Below are positions 1 through 8,544 of a DNA stretch of 64,000 bases, in pieces. The notes under the pieces are model-generated. The model had not been told where the DNA came from and did not search any database. It saw only the letters and a program-made list of their open reading frames with translations. Made by a program: the position numbers and the translations under genes. The DNA is taken from NCBI RefSeq assembly GCF_001457455.1, contig NZ_LN831026.1, positions 1,426,001 to 1,490,000 of the forward strand. The letters are read 5' to 3'. Each line of letters opens with the position of its first letter. Positions within the stretch are counted from its first letter, which is position 1. Source of the DNA: Corynebacterium diphtheriae (GTDB lineage Bacteria; Actinomycetota; Actinomycetes; Mycobacteriales; Mycobacteriaceae).

Positions 1-270
1 CTCGGCGTAGGCAATTCTGACGCGGCAGCCCCCGGAACTCGCGTTATTGACGCTGCCACCAGCATGCCCCGCAAAGTACGCATTGTTCAGATTAACGAAA
101 TCTTTCAAGTTGAAACGGATCAGTTTACACAGCTCCTCGATGCTGACATCCGTGTTGGATCAGAAGTCGAAATTGTAGATAGAGACGGCCACATCACGTT
201 GAGCCACAATGGAAAAGATGTCGAACTCCTCGATGATCTGGCTCACACTATTCGTATCGAAGAACTCTAA
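1..270 (+). CDS. dtxR: DtxR iron-dependent repressor, C-terminal part (5' end outside window)
   Basis: The window opens in frame inside this gene; 89 codons and a TAA stop are present. The translation, beginning L-G-V-G-N-S-D, matches the C-terminus of the 226-residue diphtheria toxin repressor as I remember it, about residues 138-226. This part is the linker and the SH3-like third domain, which supplies ligands to the ancillary metal site and modulates activation. DtxR represses iron-uptake genes and, in toxigenic strains, the phage-borne tox gene when Fe(II) is bound. The N-terminal helix-turn-helix and dimerisation domains lie upstream of the window. galE follows after 22 nt in the same direction, so the two are probably cotranscribed. 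Confidence 0.95.
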
Positions 271-292
271 ATACTAAAGGCGGCGAAATTAG

Positions 293-1279
293 ATGAAACT
301 CCTCGTTACCGGTGGCGCCGGATACGTAGGAAGTGTCTGTTCCACTGTTCTGCTCGAACAGGGGCACGAAGTAACAATTGTCGATAATCTTACAACCGGC
401 AATCGCGATGCTGTTCCGCTAGGAGCCACTTTTGTCGAGGGTGATATCAAAGACGTTGCGGAAAACGTTTTATCATCTGATTCTTTTGATGCGGTTCTTC
501 ACTTCGCGGCTCGTTCGCTTGTAGGCGAATCAGTTGAAAAGCCAGATGAATATTGGCAGCACAACATGGTGACCACACTCGCACTTCTTGATGCCATGAA
601 ACGTAATAACGTGCGAAACATTGTCTTTTCTTCTACAGCTGCTACATACGGCGAACCCGAAACAGTCCCGATTACTGAAGACGCTCCTACCCACCCAACG
701 AATCCATACGGCGCAACCAAGCTGTCTATCGACTACGCGATCACATCATACGCACATGCATATGGGTTTGCTGCGACGAGTCTGCGGTACTTCAACGTAG
801 CTGGCGCATATGGTTTGGTGGGTGAAAATCGAGAAATAGAAACCCATCTCATTCCGCTCGTTTTACAAGTAGCACTGGGACACCGTGACAAGATTTTCAT
901 GTTTGGTGACGACTGGCCAACTGAAGATGGAACCCCTATCCGCGATTACATTCATATTCGTGATCTTGCAGATGCCCATATTTTGGCACTTCAAAGTAAC
1001 GTCGAAGGCAGCCACCGGATCTTTAATCTCGGATCCGGTGAAGGATATTCGGTCAAACAGGTCATTGATACCTGCAGAGAAGTTACCGGTCATCCCATCC
1101 CCGCTGAGGTAGCTCCTCGACGGGCTGGTGATCCTGCAGTGCTCATTGCATCATCGGCTAAGGCGCAATCCGAACTAGGATGGAAGCCACAACGCACTGA
1201 TCTGCACACGATTGTTTCTGATGCTTGGGCTTTTACGTCTCAACTCGGAGACAAAGCCCATAGCGCTTCTCGTGGATAA
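293..1279 (+). CDS. galE: UDP-glucose 4-epimerase GalE
   Basis: A 328-residue short-chain dehydrogenase/reductase-type epimerase that interconverts UDP-glucose and UDP-galactose in the cytoplasm, supplying galactose for cell-wall arabinogalactan. The N-terminal NAD-binding GGAGYVGS motif is at residues 7-14. The catalytic Y139-x3-K143 pair lies in PYGATK, with the Ser/Thr triad member in the SST at 114-115. The length is normal for the family. The ATG is preceded by a purine-rich AAAGGCGGCG stretch. It follows dtxR by 22 nt, the arrangement known from corynebacteria. A strong inverted-repeat terminator follows the stop. Confidence 0.93.
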   Translation: MKLLVTGGAGYVGSVCSTVLLEQGHEVTIVDNLTTGNRDAVPLGATFVEGDIKDVAENVLSSDSFDAVLHFAARSLVGESVEKPDEYWQHNMVTTLALLDAMKRNNVRNIVFSSTAATYGEPETVPITEDAPTHPTNPYGATKLSIDYAITSYAHAYGFAATSLRYFNVAGAYGLVGENREIETHLIPLVLQVALGHRDKIFMFGDDWPTEDGTPIRDYIHIRDLADAHILALQSNVEGSHRIFNLGSGEGYSVKQVIDTCREVTGHPIPAEVAPRRAGDPAVLIASSAKAQSELGWKPQRTDLHTIVSDAWAFTSQLGDKAHSASRG

Positions 1280-1304
1280 CAACGAGTAGGTTTATCTTTT
1301 GCAG

Positions 1305-1340
1305 TCCGCGGTGTGATTACTTAAGTATTCACACCGCGGA
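1305..1340. terminator. Bidirectional terminator between galE and the DUF4192 gene
   Basis: Arms 1305-1316 and 1329-1340 are perfect 12-bp complements (TCCGCGGTGTGA and its reverse complement), and the loop TTACTTAAGTAT is itself nearly palindromic. A T-run follows on the plus strand. The right arm overlaps the stop codon of the convergent DUF4192 gene. Confidence 0.8.
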
Positions 1341-2372
1341 TTTTACATTTGTTGACTCACCAAAATGTTTCTGAGCTTCCTGACTCCCATTGATAACAAG
1401 ATCAACAATGGATCCAGATAGACCTCGATAATAAGCTTCTGCTACAAGAGCCGTGAGATGGTGAAAAGGCAGGGTATTATGCGCTGCTTGCAGAACACAA
1501 GTTATGTGGTTACCCCACGGGGAATCGACAATGCATAAAGCGTACAAGGCTAATGCATTTGCCCGTACAAATCCCTTAGTATGACGCGATACGTAGCACA
1601 GAGCTTCCTTAACAGTATTTGCGTTAAGTACACAGTATTCGATGACGATGTCTCTCGACATTTTACTCTTGAGGAACGCTGCTACCGTCAATGCGGCATC
1701 TGTGATGAGTTTTTCTGTCCGCATCAACTCCACCGCTTGTGAAAAAGCATCAATACATTCCTGTGCAGATCTAAATGAAGTCGATGGGTCGTCGAAAAGC
1801 TCCGCGTATCGCTCCGCAATAAGATATTCATCCCACTGTTCTGATTCCTCAGCTTGCGCGTAATGTTTTTCAATGTCCTTCCGTGAAAGCTCAGGAAGGT
1901 GCCCAGCGTGAATCATTTCACCTGTTATTCCAGTATTCGCGATGAGTGGAATCCGACCTTTTCGCCACGATTGATATTCGAGTGCAGCCTCGGTCATTGC
2001 TTCATTTAGCCAAATAGCATCATATTTTCCGCCAGATTCAATCGCAGAGGTATACCAACATGCGTCAAATGGAACTATTTCACAATCGGCAACAAATTCA
2101 ATCAATCCTTTTAGATCTTCAATGGCTTCTGGCTTCTGTTGAGAGATAATAAGGCCAAAGACGAGATCTGGCTCGATTGCAGAAAGAGTGTCGCCAATAT
2201 CTGAAAGGTAACGAAGATCTTTCAAATCAAGCCGCATGACTGGCCCCAGCTGGTAGCATGACTCTTCTGTATGCATCAGCGTGAGTACGACGATTGACTC
2301 TTCGGGATAAAAACCAAAAATTCCGGGGATGCTAGCAAACATTTCACTAGGCGAATGTGGTGTTGAAGTCAT
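1329..2372 (-). CDS. DUF4192 domain-containing protein
   Basis: A 347-residue soluble protein. The N-terminal pattern (about residues 10-35: ASIPGIFGFYPEESIVVL) is the hallmark opening of the actinobacterial DUF4192 family, in which a 'lxxxPxlLGFxPxxSlVvl' stretch starts the domain. No catalytic motif, signal peptide or membrane segment is visible. Its function is unknown. The gene is convergent with galE and divergent from the PAC2 gene. Its start lies beside a cluster of DnaA-box-like sequences, the nearest only a few bases upstream of the ATG. The 121-residue open frame at 2347-2712 on the same strand lacks family features and is taken as noise. Confidence 0.75.
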   Translation of the reverse strand: MTSTPHSPSEMFASIPGIFGFYPEESIVVLTLMHTEESCYQLGPVMRLDLKDLRYLSDIGDTLSAIEPDLVFGLIISQQKPEAIEDLKGLIEFVADCEIVPFDACWYTSAIESGGKYDAIWLNEAMTEAALEYQSWRKGRIPLIANTGITGEMIHAGHLPELSRKDIEKHYAQAEESEQWDEYLIAERYAELFDDPSTSFRSAQECIDAFSQAVELMRTEKLITDAALTVAAFLKSKMSRDIVIEYCVLNANTVKEALCYVSRHTKGFVRANALALYALCIVDSPWGNHITCVLQAAHNTLPFHHLTALVAEAYYRGLSGSIVDLVINGSQEAQKHFGESTNVKSAV

Positions 2373-2373
2373 A

Positions 2374-2482
2374 AGTGGATAATCGCACTAACAACAACAA
2401 GTCTGCTGTACTCAAACAAAACACCTGTGGATAAGTATCCCTACAGGCTCGGAAACCTAGTTCTTTCACCAAGTTATCCACA
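2374..2482. promoter_or_regulatory. Cluster of three DnaA-box-like 9-mers
   Basis: TGTGGATAA at 2426-2434 and TTATCCACA at 2474-2482 are perfect copies of the canonical DnaA box in opposite orientations. AGTGGATAA at 2374-2382 differs at one base. They sit in the 251-nt gap between the divergent DUF4192 and PAC2 genes. The match to the 9-mer is direct; binding by DnaA is an inference. Confidence 0.55.
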
Positions 2483-2623
2483 GATTGCTCAATAATGAGG
2501 AACAATCCAGCGCAATAACGCGTTACCGTGTATAAGACCGAGTCGCGTTTTGTATAACCTCTCAATGAGTTATGGTCTAAGAGCTTGTGCATCGATTTCG
2601 GTCTGAGTGAGGAGAAGCAAATT

Positions 2624-3565
2624 ATGAATGAGCGAGAAGCAAAAATGTATGAGCTAGAGTTTCCCGCACCCGATGTAGCTTCTGATGGTGTTGACGGCCC
2701 TACTCTCATCATCGCGATGCAAGGCTATGCTGATGCTGGTTTGGCAGTTGAAGCTAGTGCTGACCACCTACTTTCAGCTCTGGAACACCGGCCAGTTGCA
2801 GTGTTCAACAATGACGAGCTCATTGATTACCGATCAAGGCGTCCCTCTGTAACCATCGACCACAACATCGTTATTGATGCCAATGAGCTTAAGCTCAGTA
2901 TGGATGTACTTAGAGATTCAAATGGGACCCCCTTCTTACTCTTGTCTGGCCCGGAACCAGATTTGCGTTGGGATGCGTTTTCGCAAGCCGTCGCAGATCT
3001 CGTCCGTCGCTTCGGAGTAAGGCGCACGATCTGTATTTATGCTGCCCCTATGACGGTGCCGCATACCCGTCCGCTTATTGTTTCCGCACATGGCAATTCT
3101 TTGGATTTAATCAAGCATCATTTCAGCATTGATTCTAAAGTCACGATACCTGGTTCTGCATCCCTACATATCGAGCGATTGCTTAATAAAAATAATATCG
3201 ATGTCGCTGGTTACACTGCTCACGTACCTCACTATCTGTCTGCATCCGCATACCCACTGGCAACACTTAAATTGTTAGAGGCAATCACCACCTCTACTAA
3301 CCTCGACTTCCCATTGAAGACGTTAGAAGCGGACGCTCAAAAGACGGCACTGCAGGTAGAAGAACAGGTCGCCGGATCTCAAGAAATCGAATCGGTAGTC
3401 AAAATTCTTGAGCAACAATACGATGAAGAGCTCGAAAAATATCGTGAACGCAATCCTAAAGCACTCGAAATTGCTGAAGATGATCTGCCTGATGCAGACG
3501 AGCTAGGCGAAGAATTTGAGCGTTTCCTCGCAAATATTGATGAAGAAAATGGCTCCGATGATTAG
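2624..3565 (+). CDS. PAC2 family protein
   Basis: About 313 residues. The opening (ELEFPAPDV...PTLIIAMQGYADAGLAVEASADHLLSAL) fits the PAC2 fold, related to proteasome-assembly chaperones and common in actinobacteria. The C-terminus (about residues 250-313) is strongly acidic and probably helical. I chose ATG 2624 because GAGGAGAAG ends five bases upstream; an in-frame TTG at 2585 lacks such a site and a later ATG at 2648 is less well placed. The function in bacteria is not established, although the family is often found near proteasome or Pup genes. The downstream helicase begins 32 nt after the stop but seems to have its own promoter. Confidence 0.82.
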   Translation: MNEREAKMYELEFPAPDVASDGVDGPTLIIAMQGYADAGLAVEASADHLLSALEHRPVAVFNNDELIDYRSRRPSVTIDHNIVIDANELKLSMDVLRDSNGTPFLLLSGPEPDLRWDAFSQAVADLVRRFGVRRTICIYAAPMTVPHTRPLIVSAHGNSLDLIKHHFSIDSKVTIPGSASLHIERLLNKNNIDVAGYTAHVPHYLSASAYPLATLKLLEAITTSTNLDFPLKTLEADAQKTALQVEEQVAGSQEIESVVKILEQQYDEELEKYRERNPKALEIAEDDLPDADELGEEFERFLANIDEENGSDD

Positions 3566-3584
3566 GTTGTTGACCGTGGTTCAG

Positions 3585-3590
3585 TAGGCT
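3585..3590 (+). promoter_or_regulatory. -10 element for a probably leaderless helicase mRNA
   Basis: TAGGCT lies exactly 7 nt before ATG 3598 and there is no Shine-Dalgarno sequence, a layout repeated at other genes in this window. This suggests transcription starting at the ATG. Confidence 0.45.
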
Positions 3591-3597
3591 AGATTCT

Positions 3598-6132
3598 ATG
3601 AACCTTACCCAGATGCTGCCTGATCTCGACGATGTCCCAGAATCGCTTCTCGACGAAGCCATCTTCGATTCTTTTCTGAGTTGGACTAGAAGTAAAGGTT
3701 TAGCGCTCTATCCCGCTCAAGAAGAGGCAGCATTAGGTATCTTAGCTGGCGATAACGTCATTTTGGCCACCCCTACTGGCTCTGGAAAGTCAATGGTTGC
3801 CATCGCCGCTCATTTTATTGCCATGGCGCGCGGACAACGAAGCTTTTACACTGCTCCCATCAAAGCCTTGGTTAACGAGAAATTCTTTGCCCTCTGCGAT
3901 ATTTTTGGCACCGAGTCAGTTGGCATGATGACGGGTGATGCGACTGTTAATGGGTCCGCCCCTATCATCTGCGCTACAGCAGAGATCGTGGCAAATATCG
4001 CGTTAAGAGATGGAACCGACGCTGATATCGATCAAGTAGTTATGGATGAGTTCCATTATTATTCTGAGCCAGGTCGTGGTTGGGCGTGGCAAGTTCCGTT
4101 ACTTGAACTGCCGCGAACACAATTCCTCCTTATGTCCGCAACATTGGGCGATACTACCTTTATACAAAAAGACTTGAGTGACAGAACGGGCAGAACCACA
4201 AACCTAGTCGCTGGAGCAACACGTCCAGTACCGTTGCAGTTCTCATATGTATATACCCCTGTGCACGAAACCATTCAAGATTTGTTGGATACCAACAATG
4301 CACCAATCTACGTTGTACATTTCACTCAACGAGAAGCGATTGAGCGCGCGCAATCGCTCACGAGTATGACAGTCATCGATTCCGAAACCAAGGAAAAGAT
4401 TGCTACCGAAATCGGGAATTTTAAATTCACCACTACTTTTGGACACACTTTATCGAAGCTCCTACGCAAAGGAATTGGAGTCCATCATGCTGGAATGCTT
4501 CCCAAGTATCGCCGATTAGTAGAAAAATTATCGCAAACCGGACTACTCAAAATCATTTGTGGTACAGACACCCTCGGAGTAGGTATCAATGTCCCTATTC
4601 GTACGGTTTTATTCACGGGATTAGCAAAGTTTGACGGTAGCAAACAACGAATATTAGCTTCCCGAGAATTTCACCAAATTGCAGGACGAGCTGGCCGCGC
4701 TGGTTACGATACCGTAGGAAATGTCGTCATTGAAGCGCCAGAACATGAAATTGAAAACTGGCGACTTCGGCAGCGGGCTGGAAGCGATCCTAAAAAACTA
4801 AAGAAATTGCGGAAAAAATCAGCCCGAGATGGCGAAGTCACTTGGGGCGCAAAAACCTACGAGCGCTTGTCTGAAGCAGAACCAGAAAATCTTCAAAGTC
4901 AATTCCGCATTTCCAACTCAATGTTGCTCAATGTAATTGCTCGTTCCGGCGACGCCTATGTCCACCTCAAGCATTTGCTACGAACGAATCATGACACTCG
5001 CGATAAGCAGAACAAAGACATTCTTACAGCTCTCGAGCTTTTCCGTGGACTAGTGGCAGCGGGAATCGTCGAAAAGCTAGACTCCCCCGACTCGACTGGC
5101 CGCAGATACGTAATCACGGAAGATCTCCGTCGTGATTTTGCTCTTAACCAGCCACTTGCGCCTTTTGCACTCGCCGCACTTGAAATTTTGGATAAAGAGT
5201 CGACTTCCTATGCCCTCGACGTGATTAGTGTCTTTGAATCGATTTTGGAAGATCCTCGAGTCGTTCTCATCGCTCAGCAAAAACAGGCTCGTGGTGAAGA
5301 GATAGCAGCTCTTAAAGCCGAAGGCGTGGAATATACCGAGCGAATGAACATAGTTGAGGAAATATCCTGGCCGAAACCATTAGAAGAAATCCTCGAACCA
5401 GCATTTGATACGTACTGTGGTGGCCATCCTTGGGCCAAGGAATTCACGCTGAGTCCGAAGTCCATAGTGCGCGATATGATCGAACATGGAATGACCTTTA
5501 GCGATCTCATCGCAACGTACGGACTATCACGATCCGAAGGCGTAGTGCTCCACTATTTGACAGACGTATGGAAAACCTTGTCTCATTCCGTGCCCACAGA
5601 ATATGTTTCTGATGAGCTCGAGGAAATTATCGAATGGCTTGGGGAGCTTGTCCGACAGGTAGATTCCTCATTGATCGATGAATGGGCAAATATGGCTGAT
5701 CCTGATGCTCCGATTTCTCAAGATACAGTTGACCAACAACGAGCTTTTGGTGTTGAGGATCCTAATGCGATTACGGCAAATTCGCGTGCTTTTGCCGTAA
5801 TGGTGAGAAATCTAATGTTTAGAATGGTGCAGCTGTTTGCAGCCGAAGAAGAAGAAAAACTTGAAGCACTGACAGAATATCTTGACGAACAGCCAGATTT
5901 TTCAGAAGCACTAGACGAATACTTTGACGAATATTCGGATCTAGATGTTGGCCCTGATGCACGTGGACGTGAGTATTTCTTGCTAAAGAAAGACGGCCGC
6001 ATTTGGTCTGTACGCCAAATCATCAAAGATCCAAATGATGACCGCGCGTTCTCATTTGCCGCAACTGTAGATCTCGATGCTTCCGATGCAGCCGATGAGG
6101 TCCGTTTCGCGAAATTCTCCATCGACAGCTGA
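3598..6132 (+). CDS. Ski2-like superfamily II helicase with DUF3516 domain
   Basis: An 844-residue DExH-box helicase. Motif I (ATPTGSGKS) is at residues 58-66, motif II (DEFH) at 150-153, motif III (SAT) at 180-182 and motif VI (QIAGRAGRAG) near 360. The C-terminal half is the DUF3516 region typical of actinobacterial homologues, ending in an acidic segment. It probably unwinds structured RNA in the cytoplasm; this is inferred from the Ski2/Mtr4 relationship and is not shown by the sequence. The length is normal for the family. A 26-bp inverted-repeat terminator separates it from the convergent ahpD. It is not the HelY paralogue of the Pup-proteasome locus as far as context shows. Confidence 0.85.
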   Translation: MNLTQMLPDLDDVPESLLDEAIFDSFLSWTRSKGLALYPAQEEAALGILAGDNVILATPTGSGKSMVAIAAHFIAMARGQRSFYTAPIKALVNEKFFALCDIFGTESVGMMTGDATVNGSAPIICATAEIVANIALRDGTDADIDQVVMDEFHYYSEPGRGWAWQVPLLELPRTQFLLMSATLGDTTFIQKDLSDRTGRTTNLVAGATRPVPLQFSYVYTPVHETIQDLLDTNNAPIYVVHFTQREAIERAQSLTSMTVIDSETKEKIATEIGNFKFTTTFGHTLSKLLRKGIGVHHAGMLPKYRRLVEKLSQTGLLKIICGTDTLGVGINVPIRTVLFTGLAKFDGSKQRILASREFHQIAGRAGRAGYDTVGNVVIEAPEHEIENWRLRQRAGSDPKKLKKLRKKSARDGEVTWGAKTYERLSEAEPENLQSQFRISNSMLLNVIARSGDAYVHLKHLLRTNHDTRDKQNKDILTALELFRGLVAAGIVEKLDSPDSTGRRYVITEDLRRDFALNQPLAPFALAALEILDKESTSYALDVISVFESILEDPRVVLIAQQKQARGEEIAALKAEGVEYTERMNIVEEISWPKPLEEILEPAFDTYCGGHPWAKEFTLSPKSIVRDMIEHGMTFSDLIATYGLSRSEGVVLHYLTDVWKTLSHSVPTEYVSDELEEIIEWLGELVRQVDSSLIDEWANMADPDAPISQDTVDQQRAFGVEDPNAITANSRAFAVMVRNLMFRMVQLFAAEEEEKLEALTEYLDEQPDFSEALDEYFDEYSDLDVGPDARGREYFLLKKDGRIWSVRQIIKDPNDDRAFSFAATVDLDASDAADEVRFAKFSIDS

Positions 6133-6138
6133 AAGACA

Positions 6139-6194
6139 AAAGGCGACGTGTGCTCAGTTGCTACATTAGTAGCAACTGAGCACACGTCGCCTTT
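6139..6194. terminator. Bidirectional terminator with a 26-bp perfect stem
   Basis: Arms 6139-6164 and 6169-6194 are perfectly complementary over 26 bp with a 4-nt loop (ATTA). The stem begins AAAGGCG and ends CGCCTTT, giving a U-tract in both directions. It lies between the convergent helicase and ahpD genes. Confidence 0.9.
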
Positions 6195-6205
6195 ATTAGG
6201 GCTGG

Positions 6206-6730
6206 TTATCGCGAAGCTTCAATCTCGATTGCTTGGGCAACACCTTGTAGTGTCGCGGCAATCTTGACCGCTTCAAAGATCTGTTCTTTAGTTAGCCCTT
6301 CGGAACGGACAGTCTTTTCGTGAGCAATGGTGCAGTGTTCACAGCCATTAACCGTAGAAACTGCTAGTGACCACAGCTCGAAATCAACTTTATCCACACC
6401 TGGCTTTGCGATGATGTTCATGCGAAGGCCCATTTTTACCTGAGCGTAGTCATCGCCGAGCCATCCCTTTGCACGATAAGCCACATTGTTCATGGCCATA
6501 ATCGACGCTGCACCAAGGGCTGCGTTAATAGCTTCTTCGCTCAAATGCTCAGATGCTTCTTCTGAAATTTCAGAAAAGACAGCCTCGTTACGGGTAGCAG
6601 CCGCTACTGCAAGGAATGTACCCCACAATTGCTGCTCAGTAAGTTCCGTAGAACGTGCCAAGCTACCAAGGTTGAGTTTCAGATCTTTTGCATATTCTGG
6701 AAGCCCAGATTTGAGGTTATCCAACGACAT
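6206..6730 (-). CDS. ahpD: Alkylhydroperoxidase AhpD
   Basis: A 174-residue thiol peroxidase/adaptor. The catalytic motif CEHCTIAHE carries Cys130, Cys133 and His137, the same numbering as in the Mycobacterium tuberculosis enzyme. AhpD reduces oxidised AhpC, using electrons passed from lipoamide-linked dehydrogenase components. It starts 2 nt after the ahpC stop, so the pair is an operon and is probably translationally coupled. The divergent oxyR suggests peroxide-responsive control. The length is normal. Confidence 0.95.
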
Positions 6731-6732
6731 TT

Positions 6733-7329
6733 TTAGTTGAGGCCCTTCTCAAGCTCAGCGAACTTATCAATGTTCTTGGTTGGGTCGTTCTTCTGCCAGT
6801 TGCAGGCACAGACCTCTTCAGACTGAAGTGCGTCGAGAACACGAAGAACCTCATCTACGTTACGGCCAACCGCATCTGGAGTAACAGATACGAACTGAAT
6901 GATGCCGTCAGGATCGATAATGAAAGTTGCACGATCTGCAACGCCTTCTTCGTTTTCAACACCAAGAGCCTTGATCAGATCATGCTTGATGTCGGAGAAC
7001 AATGGGAATGGAACGGTCTTGAGCTCTGGGTGGGTAGCACGCCAGTTAAAGTGTGAGAACTCGTTGTCAATGGAGCCGCCCAAGATCTGAGTGTCGCGGT
7101 CCTGGAACTCTTCGTCGAGCTTGCCGAAAGCTGCAATCTCAGTTGGGCACACGAAGGTGAAATCCTTTGGGTAGAAGAAGACAACCTTCCACTTACCTTC
7201 GTACTTGTCCAAAGAAACAGTTTCGAAGTAGTCCTCTGGCTGAGATGCGTTAACGTCGTGCAGGTCACCGCCCTTGAGCGCCGTCAAGTTAAACTCTGGG
7301 AACTTTTCGCCAACAGTCAAGATAGACAC
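6733..7329 (-). CDS. ahpC: Alkyl hydroperoxide reductase AhpC (peroxiredoxin)
   Basis: A 198-residue 2-Cys peroxiredoxin that reduces organic hydroperoxides, H2O2 and peroxynitrite. The peroxidatic Cys61 is in FTFVCPTE and Cys174/Cys176 are in EVCACNW, matching the three-cysteine mycobacterial type regenerated by AhpD. The start chosen is GTG at 7329, just downstream of a GGAGGAAAT Shine-Dalgarno (7331-7339). The longer open frame to 7413 runs through the promoter and gives no family homology. It is the first gene of ahpC-ahpD, transcribed away from oxyR. Confidence 0.95.
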
Positions 7330-7550
7330 AATTTCCTCCAAATAGGATCGAACGGTTATAAGAGTTTGCCTGCTGTTTCCTCCACCGCAGTAAATATACC
7401 GAGGAGAAAACAAGCTCTTTCATTGGACCGCTACCTCAGTTATAACTCTTATCGGAATATGGGACTAAGGTTTTGGCTCCTGCCATTGTTTATACCTATA
7501 CAGCGAACACCTGTCAATATGACTTTCTTTTAAAAGTGTCTATAATAAGT
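7330..7550. promoter_or_regulatory. ahpC-oxyR divergent control region
   Basis: It holds a TATAAC -10-like element for ahpC (reverse strand, 7355-7360) and TATAAT at 7541-7546 for oxyR, four bases before its ATG. A 9-bp sequence ATAAGAGTT at 7358-7366 recurs inverted as AACTCTTAT at 7444-7452, each within a GTTATA context. These are candidate OxyR operators; that assignment is inferred from position. Confidence 0.6.
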
Positions 7551-8489
7551 ATGAGCAATAAAGAATATCGGCCAACCCTTGCACAGCTGCGCACGTTCGC
7601 CACCATTGCGGAAAACAAGCATTTTGGGACCGCAGCTGCCAAGCTTTCGATTTCTCAACCATCGCTTTCGCAAGCGTTAGCAGCTCTTGAAAACGGCCTT
7701 GGTGTTCAGCTCATTGAACGCTCCACACGGCGAGTCATCGTCACTCCCGCTGGGGAAATGCTCTTACCGTATGCAAAGGCCACGCTTGATGCGGCTGATG
7801 CTTTCCTTGCCCATGCACATGGTGCTTCCGGCACGCTTTCTGGCCCCATGAGTCTTGGTATCATTCCGACCATTGCCCCATATATCCTCCCGAATCTACT
7901 CGATGCTGTACGCGACGAGTTTCCCGACTTGGAGCTTCGAATCGTAGAAGAGCAGACAAAGCACCTCATAGCGCTTCTTCGCGACGGACATATCGATTGT
8001 GCAATATTGGCGCTTCCGACTGAACAAATCGGTTTTACAGAAATGCCACTTTATGTCGAAGATTTCTGCATGGTGACAACAGAAGATCACCCATTGGCGC
8101 ATCGCAATGACTTAACTCTTTCTCACCTCAAAGAGCTTGATCTTTTGCTTCTCGACGACGGCCACTGTCTTCGCGACCAGATCGTAGATCTATGCCGACA
8201 CGTTGACGTAAATCCCACACACAGCAAGGCGGCAGAGACCCGCGCGGCCAGCTTGACTACTGTTATGCAATTGGTCAGTGCTGGAATGGGCGCTACCTTA
8301 GTGCCGGAAAGCTCAGTGTCCATAGAATGCTCGCGCCCAGGCTTGGCCACGGCTACTTTCGCTCCTGGAGTTAGTGCTTCGCGTCAAGTGGGAATGGTGT
8401 ACCGAACATCATCCTCAAGGACTGAGGAGTTTCAAAAGCTAGGTTCTATAGTTGGCCAAGCGTTTCAAGACGTTATCGCGCAGAATTAG
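7551..8489 (+). CDS. oxyR: LysR-type peroxide sensor OxyR
   Basis: A 312-residue LysR-family regulator. The N-terminal winged helix-turn-helix (about residues 8-66: TLAQLRTF...LSISQPSLSQALAALE...LIERSTRRVIVTPAG) is followed by a periplasmic-binding-protein-like effector domain. The OxyR redox pair is visible as Cys in LLDDGHCLRD and a second Cys nine residues later in VDLCRH. It probably controls the divergent ahpCD and the catalase gene. I chose ATG 7551 because it gives the normal LysR N-terminus; the open frame extends to 7473 without homology. No Shine-Dalgarno is present and TATAAT is only 4 nt upstream, so the mRNA may be leaderless or nearly so. Confidence 0.93.
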   Translation: MSNKEYRPTLAQLRTFATIAENKHFGTAAAKLSISQPSLSQALAALENGLGVQLIERSTRRVIVTPAGEMLLPYAKATLDAADAFLAHAHGASGTLSGPMSLGIIPTIAPYILPNLLDAVRDEFPDLELRIVEEQTKHLIALLRDGHIDCAILALPTEQIGFTEMPLYVEDFCMVTTEDHPLAHRNDLTLSHLKELDLLLLDDGHCLRDQIVDLCRHVDVNPTHSKAAETRAASLTTVMQLVSAGMGATLVPESSVSIECSRPGLATATFAPGVSASRQVGMVYRTSSSRTEEFQKLGSIVGQAFQDVIAQN

Positions 8490-8498
8490 CATAATAAA

Positions 8499-8534
8499 AA
8501 TGGTGGAGAGGATTTCACGATCCTCACCACCATT
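8499..8534. terminator. Terminator between oxyR and the membrane-protein gene
   Basis: Arms 8499-8513 and 8520-8534 pair over 15 bp with one mismatch, flanked by A- and T-rich ends. It is suitable for both convergent genes. Confidence 0.8.
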
Positions 8535-8544
8535 CTCTTATTTC

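Noticed and set aside
2347-2712. 121-residue open frame on the minus strand
   Set aside because: It crosses the DnaA-box region and overlaps both flanking genes; no conserved features.
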